Translations under genes and position numbers: made by a program
Shown here: piece by piece, positions 59,809 through 64,000 of the stretch
Layout of the letters: each line of letters begins with the position of its first letter
Numbering within the stretch: position 1 is the first letter of the stretch
From: Streptomyces sp. NBC_00582
GTDB lineage: Bacteria > Actinomycetota > Actinomycetes > Streptomycetales > Streptomycetaceae
DNA: 64,000 bases
Direction: 5' to 3'
Assembly (NCBI RefSeq): GCF_036345155.1
Contig: NZ_CP107772.1
Coordinates: forward strand, 2,852,001-2,916,000
Notes under the pieces: model-generated
Seen by the model: only the letters and a program-made list of their open reading frames with translations
The model's database searches: none
Told to the model about the DNA's origin: nothing

Positions 59809-60747
59809 ATGACCAGCGACACCCCTTCCCCGTACGCCGTCCCGCTCGCCGGGGCCCTCGCCTCCGGAACCGTCGTCCTCGACGGCGGCATGTCCAACCA
59901 GCTCGAGTCCGCCGGCCACGATCTGAGCGACGAGCTGTGGTCCGCGCGGCTGCTGGCCGAACGGCCCGAGGCGATCACCGAGGCGCACCTCGCCTACTTC
60001 GAGGCGGGCGCGAACGTGGCGATCACCTCCAGCTACCAGGCCACCTTCGAGGGCTTCGCCAAGCGCGGCATCTCCCGGGAGGAGGCGGCCCGGCTGCTGG
60101 CGCTGAGCGTGGAACTGGCCCGGAAGGCCGCCGACCAGGCCCGGGACAAGGGGATCACCCGGCCACTGTGGGTGGCCGCGTCGGTGGGGCCCTACGGCGC
60201 GATGCTCGCGGACGGCTCCGAGTACCGGGGCCGCTACGGGCTGAGCGTGGCGGAGCTGGAACGTTTCCACCGGCCCCGGCTGGAGGTCCTCGCCGCCGCC
60301 GCGCCCGATGTGCTGGCACTGGAGACCGTGCCCGACGCCGACGAGGCCGAGGCACTGCTGCGGGCGGTGCGCGGGCTCGGCGTGCCCGCCTGGCTTTCGT
60401 ATACCGTCGACGGTGAGCGCACACGGGCCGGCCAGCCACTGGACGAGGCGTTCGCCCTGGCAGCCGAGGTCGACGAGGTGATCGCGGTCGGCGTCAACTG
60501 CTGTGCCCCCGAGGACGTCGACGCCGCCGTCGCGACCGCCGCCCGGGTCACGGGCAAGCCGGTCGTCGTCTACCCCAACAGCGGAGAGGCCTGGGACGCC
60601 GGGGCCCGCGCCTGGAAGGGCCGCTCCTCCTTCGCCCCGGCGCAGGTCCTCGGCTGGCGGGACTCGGGCGCACGGCTGATCGGCGGCTGCTGCCGGGTGG
60701 GCCCGGAGGCGGTGGCGTCGATCGCCCGGACCCTGGGAACGGCGTAG
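59809..60747 (+). CDS. mmuM: Homocysteine S-methyltransferase
   Basis: A 312-residue enzyme with the zinc-binding cysteines GVNCC and GGCC near residues 230 and 297, and the N-terminal DGGMSNQLE. It transfers a methyl group from S-methylmethionine (or SAM) to homocysteine, giving methionine. S-methylmethionine is abundant in plants, fitting the plant-polymer theme. ATG 59809 has no ribosome site and is probably leaderless. Confidence 0.93.
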   Translation: MTSDTPSPYAVPLAGALASGTVVLDGGMSNQLESAGHDLSDELWSARLLAERPEAITEAHLAYFEAGANVAITSSYQATFEGFAKRGISREEAARLLALSVELARKAADQARDKGITRPLWVAASVGPYGAMLADGSEYRGRYGLSVAELERFHRPRLEVLAAAAPDVLALETVPDADEAEALLRAVRGLGVPAWLSYTVDGERTRAGQPLDEAFALAAEVDEVIAVGVNCCAPEDVDAAVATAARVTGKPVVVYPNSGEAWDAGARAWKGRSSFAPAQVLGWRDSGARLIGGCCRVGPEAVASIARTLGTA

Positions 60748-60790
60748 TTCCTCCCGCCCGGGGACGCCGACACTGCTAGCCTCCGCTCGT

Positions 60791-60816
60791 GGAAACCGGT
60801 TGCTGCCGGTGTTTCC
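60791..60816. promoter_or_regulatory. Candidate autoregulatory operator of the LacI gene
   Basis: GGAAAC at 60791-60796 and GTTTCC at 60811-60816 flank ACCGG and CCGGT in inverted orientation; the left half contains the perfect palindrome AACCGGTT. It ends 16 bp before the ATG at 60833, the usual place for LacI autorepression. Confidence 0.55.
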
Positions 60817-60832
60817 GAAGGGGAGGGGCGGG

Positions 60833-61906
60833 ATGACGAGAAAGAGCGCGGACGCCGCAGGCAGCACCATCCGTGACGTGGCGGCCCGGGCGGGGGTGTC
60901 CGCGTCGACCGTGTCGCGGGTGCTCGGCGGGGTGTATCCGGTCAGCGCCGAGACCCGCGCCCGGGTGCTGCGGGCCGTCGGCGAACTGGACTATGTCGCC
61001 GACGCGCGCGCCAAGGCGGTCGCCGGGGCCGGGACACCCACGCTGGCGTTCGTGCTGGAGGACATCACCGGGCCCTCGTTCGCCCACATGGCGCACGGCG
61101 TCGAGCGCGAGGCGCACCGGCTCGGCCATCTGTGCCTGGTGTGCAGCACGGAGGGCGACGTACGCCACGAGCTGGACTTCGTCGAGACGATGCGGGCCCA
61201 GCGGGCCACCGCCGTGATCCTGGTCGGCGGCGGCGCCGACACCCCCGAGTACCGCGCCCGCACCCGCCGCATGGCCGACTCACTGGCGTCGGCGGGCTCC
61301 CGGCTCGTGCTGTGCGGGCGCCCTCCGCTCGGGCCGGGCGCGCCGGTCACGGTCGTCGAGTACGACAACGAGGGCGGCGCCTTCGCCCTCGTCGCCCATG
61401 TGCTGGCCCGGGGCCACCGCCGGGTGCTGTTCCTCGGCGGCAAGCCGGACCACACCACGGCACTCGGCCGCGAACACGGCTACCTCCAGGCCCACCGGGC
61501 CCGCGGCGTCGAGGTCGACCCGGCGCTGGTCCTGCACGGCGACTTCACGCGCGACACCGGCCACCGCCTGCTCCGCCAGGCCCTCGACCGCCGTCTGGAC
61601 TTCACCGCGGTCGTGGCCGCCACCGACATGGTCGCGGCCGGCGCCCTGACCGCCCTGCACGAGGCCGGCCTCGACGTCCCCGGCGACGTCTCCCTCGCCG
61701 GCTACGACGACATCCCCTTCGCCCGTGACCTGCACCCCGCGCTGACCACGGTCCACGTCCCCTACGAGGAACTCGGCCGCCTCGCCGTACGCACCGTCCT
61801 CGGCCGCGCCCCCGACGCACCCGGCGAGCATCTGCTGCTGGGGACCCATGTGGTGGTACGGGACTCGGTGGCGGGGGTGGGCAGGGGGTCGACAGCGGGG
61901 AGGTGA
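60833..61906 (+). CDS. LacI family transcriptional regulator
   Basis: A 357-residue regulator with an N-terminal HTH and hinge (TIRDVAARAGVSASTVSRVL) and a periplasmic-binding-like effector domain (GGGADTPEYR, RVLFLGGKPDHTTALGRE, DVSLAGYDDIPFARDLHPAL). ATG 60833 follows GGGGAGGGGCGGG. It probably regulates sugar use. Targets could include the carboxylesterase or lyase-like genes downstream, which are convergent, or the pectin genes upstream. Confidence 0.92.
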   Translation: MTRKSADAAGSTIRDVAARAGVSASTVSRVLGGVYPVSAETRARVLRAVGELDYVADARAKAVAGAGTPTLAFVLEDITGPSFAHMAHGVEREAHRLGHLCLVCSTEGDVRHELDFVETMRAQRATAVILVGGGADTPEYRARTRRMADSLASAGSRLVLCGRPPLGPGAPVTVVEYDNEGGAFALVAHVLARGHRRVLFLGGKPDHTTALGREHGYLQAHRARGVEVDPALVLHGDFTRDTGHRLLRQALDRRLDFTAVVAATDMVAAGALTALHEAGLDVPGDVSLAGYDDIPFARDLHPALTTVHVPYEELGRLAVRTVLGRAPDAPGEHLLLGTHVVVRDSVAGVGRGSTAGR

Positions 61907-61930
61907 GGGGGTGATCCGGCGGCGGCGGGG

Positions 61931-63652
61931 TCAGTCGCGCTGGACTCCGCCGGTCCGGCGCAGACGGCGTACGGCTGATCTGAGTTCCGTGGTGCGGATG
62001 ATCCGGCCGCCACCGGGGAGAGGGGCGGGGGGTGTGGTCGGGGTGTCGGGTGAGGTGGGGGCAGGAGTCCGGGGGGTGGGAGCCTGGGGGGCGGAGGTCC
62101 AGAGGGACAGCTCGGCGTCGCGGGGGCCGTAGGCGGTATGCGATCCGCGGTCGGCTGCATACACCATGCCGGATATCGGATCCGGCACCGGCGGCGGTGC
62201 TTCCGGCCCGACCTCCGCCGCTGCCCCGAACACCCGCACCGGATGCCGCTCGTCCCACGCCTCCCATCCCGGATCGCCTGTCGCGACGAACCGCACCCAC
62301 GCCGAGTGCATCGCGTCGGCCAGGTCCTGCGGGGCGTCCTCTCCGGCGAGTTTCGCGGATTCCGGGGTGTGGCCGGTGTCGAAGACGAAGCCGAGTTCGA
62401 GGGCGTGGCAGGCGCCGAGGCCGGGGCGGAGGGAGGGCCAGGCGAACTCGTAGACGTACGAGGTCCCGGGGCGGGCGTCGGCCAGGCGGTGCATCGGCAG
62501 GCGGAGCAGATGATCGGTGACCATCTGGCCGACGATCTCGGCGGTGCCGGCCTCGGGGTGCAGGGTGCGGTAGCCGCGGGGCACCTCGTGGCCGCAGTGG
62601 CAGCGGGCCATGGCGCCGGCGAGGGCGACGGCGCCGAGCCGGTCGACGCGTTCGAGCAGTCCGCCCGGCACGAGCCAGAGCCGGTACTCGTCGCGGGTCC
62701 AGCCGAGGAGGAGGTCGGCTCCGGGGGCGGCCTCGCCGCCGACGAGGGCTTCGAGCGGGTCACGCGGGACGAGGTCGCCGTCGACGACGATGCCGAAGGC
62801 GGGGCCGCCGAGGACGGGGCTGCTGAGACGGCCGACGTCGGCCTGGGTGCGCAGCAGCAGCTCACGGTCGACGGCGGCGAAGGCCTCGGCGGTGGCGGGG
62901 ATCTTCAGCCGGGTGGCCGTACGGCGCACCATGCGGCGTACCTTGTCGCGTTCGAAGGTTTCCGGGGGCCCGCTCTGCAGCACGGCCCGCCGGAACAGGC
63001 CCTGGGCCTGCGGGGCGGCGATGAGGGCGCCGACGCTGATGGCGCCGGCGGACTGTCCGGCCAGGGTGACCCTGTCGGGGTCGCCGCCGAAGGCCCCGAT
63101 GGACCGGTGGACCCACTCGAGCGCGGTGAGCTGGTCGCGCAGGCCTGGGTTGGCGGGGGCGTCGGGGAACAACCCGTAGCCCTCGACGCCGAGCCGGTAG
63201 TTGATCGAGACGAAGACGACGCCGTCGCGGGCGAAGTGCCGGCCGTCGTACACGGGCACGGCGGAGGAACCCCTGGTCAGCGCGCCGCCATGGAGCCACA
63301 CCAGGACGGGGAGGCGGGCGCCGGGGCCGGGGTCGGGTGTCCAGACGTTCAGGTTGAGGCAGTCGTCGCCGGGCAGGACGGGGTCGGACAGGTACTGGGC
63401 GAAGGCTTCCGAGTACGGCGGTTTCGGCGGCGTGGGTCCGAAGGCGCCCGCGTCGCGCACCCCGTCCCAGGGCTCGGGCGGCTCGGGCGGCCGGAATCGG
63501 CGGGGGCCGAAGGGGGGTGCCGCGTAGGGGATGCCCCGGAAGACGGCGATGCCGTGCTCGTACCGTCCGCGCACGGCCCCGTAGGGGGTTCCCACGACCG
63601 GGTCGGGGTCCTGCCGGCCTTCAGCCGCGGGGGTCGTCCGGTCTGCCGTCAT
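61931..63652 (-). CDS. Type B carboxylesterase
   Basis: A 573-residue alpha/beta-hydrolase of the carboxylesterase/para-nitrobenzyl esterase type. The signature DDCLNLNVWTP and nucleophile GQSAG (near residue 212) are present, the acid is probably the Glu of WTRDEYR and the His lies in ACHALELGF. No signal peptide is seen, so it is cytoplasmic. It may deacylate plant-derived esters; substrate unknown. The Pro/Thr-rich stretch near the C-terminus (APQAPTPRTPAPTSPDTP) is unusual for the family. Confidence 0.9.
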   Translation of the reverse strand: MTADRTTPAAEGRQDPDPVVGTPYGAVRGRYEHGIAVFRGIPYAAPPFGPRRFRPPEPPEPWDGVRDAGAFGPTPPKPPYSEAFAQYLSDPVLPGDDCLNLNVWTPDPGPGARLPVLVWLHGGALTRGSSAVPVYDGRHFARDGVVFVSINYRLGVEGYGLFPDAPANPGLRDQLTALEWVHRSIGAFGGDPDRVTLAGQSAGAISVGALIAAPQAQGLFRRAVLQSGPPETFERDKVRRMVRRTATRLKIPATAEAFAAVDRELLLRTQADVGRLSSPVLGGPAFGIVVDGDLVPRDPLEALVGGEAAPGADLLLGWTRDEYRLWLVPGGLLERVDRLGAVALAGAMARCHCGHEVPRGYRTLHPEAGTAEIVGQMVTDHLLRLPMHRLADARPGTSYVYEFAWPSLRPGLGACHALELGFVFDTGHTPESAKLAGEDAPQDLADAMHSAWVRFVATGDPGWEAWDERHPVRVFGAAAEVGPEAPPPVPDPISGMVYAADRGSHTAYGPRDAELSLWTSAPQAPTPRTPAPTSPDTPTTPPAPLPGGGRIIRTTELRSAVRRLRRTGGVQRD

Positions 63653-63744
63653 CTGCCCACCAGCCCTTCGCCGCGCTCGTGCACCGGTAGTACCAGAGCA
63701 CCACACCCGGGCGGGGTATTCCGGTGCACGAGCCTGTGACAGGG

Positions 63745-64000
63745 CTATGTGGCGTACAGGAGGGTGCCGAAACCGAGCTGGTCGTAGCCGCCGCTGGTGG
63801 ACCCGTAGTCCCCGCCGCCGCCCTCGGGGGCGACGGAGAGGCACATCCGGGAGATGTACGGGTCGTCGAGGTACAGGCGCCGGTTGTAGTGGTGGTGGAG
63901 CATCGCCCAGACGGGGCGGACCTGGCCCCGGGAGACGGCGGAGATCGCGGTCTGGGACTGCTGGGCGCAGTTCTGTCCGCTGCCCCAGGTGTAGGTCGTG
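63745..64000 (-). CDS. Partial gene, probable alginate lyase-family polysaccharide lyase (C-terminus)
   Basis: The gene continues beyond the window; only the last 84 codons are visible. They read TWGSGQNCAQQSQTAISAVS, AMLHHHYNRRLYLDDPYISR, then RPEG-like VAPEGGGGDYG and GGYDQLGFGTLLYAT before the stop. Secreted Streptomyces proteins of the alginate-lyase domain family have, from memory, this GGGGDYG...GGYDQLGFGTLLY ending. It would add another polysaccharide lyase to the region. Confidence 0.55.
   Translation of the reverse strand, partial: TTYTWGSGQNCAQQSQTAISAVSRGQVRPVWAMLHHHYNRRLYLDDPYISRMCLSVAPEGGGGDYGSTSGGYDQLGFGTLLYAT

Overview
The window is very GC-rich, with dense genes, GTG and TTG starts, several leaderless-looking starts and families typical of actinomycetes (PucR, DUF2637, DUF5132, single-domain anti-sigma ATPases, GH43/CBM13 secreted enzymes). 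It reads as a chromosomal segment of a Streptomyces-like soil bacterium. No rRNA, tRNA, CRISPR array, IS element or phage was seen.

Layout. 1-700 is a non-coding repeat block: a 19-bp tandem array, a 32-bp perfect palindrome and 18-bp repeats. 751-3467 holds an ABC transporter with an N-terminal HMA-like domain and a DUF5132 protein. 3857-6862 carries two secreted GH43 arabinan-degrading enzymes, followed by a lipoprotein polysaccharide deacetylase with a 16-bp inverted repeat at its start. 7728-9549 has a P450 and an SRPBCC protein. 9562-18103 is a purine-catabolism locus: xanthine dehydrogenase FAD, 2Fe-2S and Mo subunits, a purine permease whose 3' end is frameshifted, and XdhC, all divergent from a PucR regulator. 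18255-27258 mixes regulators and hypotheticals: a TPR protein, GntR, an iron-box-controlled FhuF-like protein, DUF2637, an anti-sigma ATPase, a PP2C phosphatase, a LuxR-type regulator and DUF456. 27292-27572 is a scrambled methyltransferase relic. 27788-29679 is an alkylation-repair pair (Ogt and Ada-AlkA). 29777-32741 has RsgA, a possible leader peptide, and a membrane-tethered sigma/anti-sigma-like protein ending in a cellulose-binding module. 32957-35838 has a radical SAM enzyme with unusual cysteine spacing, divergent from an alditol oxidase with a pentapeptide-repeat N-terminus.

35986-43567 is a beta-galactoside uptake and hydrolysis locus: ROK regulator, binding protein, two permeases and a GH2 beta-galactosidase, without its own ATPase. 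43695-46295 is an ABC-2 exporter. 46305-47763 is a TetR/FMN-reductase divergon with three evenly spaced palindromic operators. 49403-56975 is a pectin side-chain cluster: a secreted unknown, DUF2264, rhamnogalacturonan acetylesterase, PL4 rhamnogalacturonan lyase and a GH43_24-like exo-galactanase. 57185-59338 is a Gram-positive surface protein built from autotransporter-type PATR repeats. The end carries an aminoglycoside-phosphotransferase relic, homocysteine methyltransferase, a LacI regulator, a carboxylesterase and the 3' end of a probable alginate-lyase-family gene.

The main theme is plant cell-wall use: arabinan, rhamnogalacturonan, beta-1,3-galactan and beta-galactosides, with a cellulose-binding membrane regulator and a possible GH10 xylanase remnant. 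Three gene relics (methyltransferase, xylanase tail, phosphotransferase) and one frameshift show local decay between intact operons.
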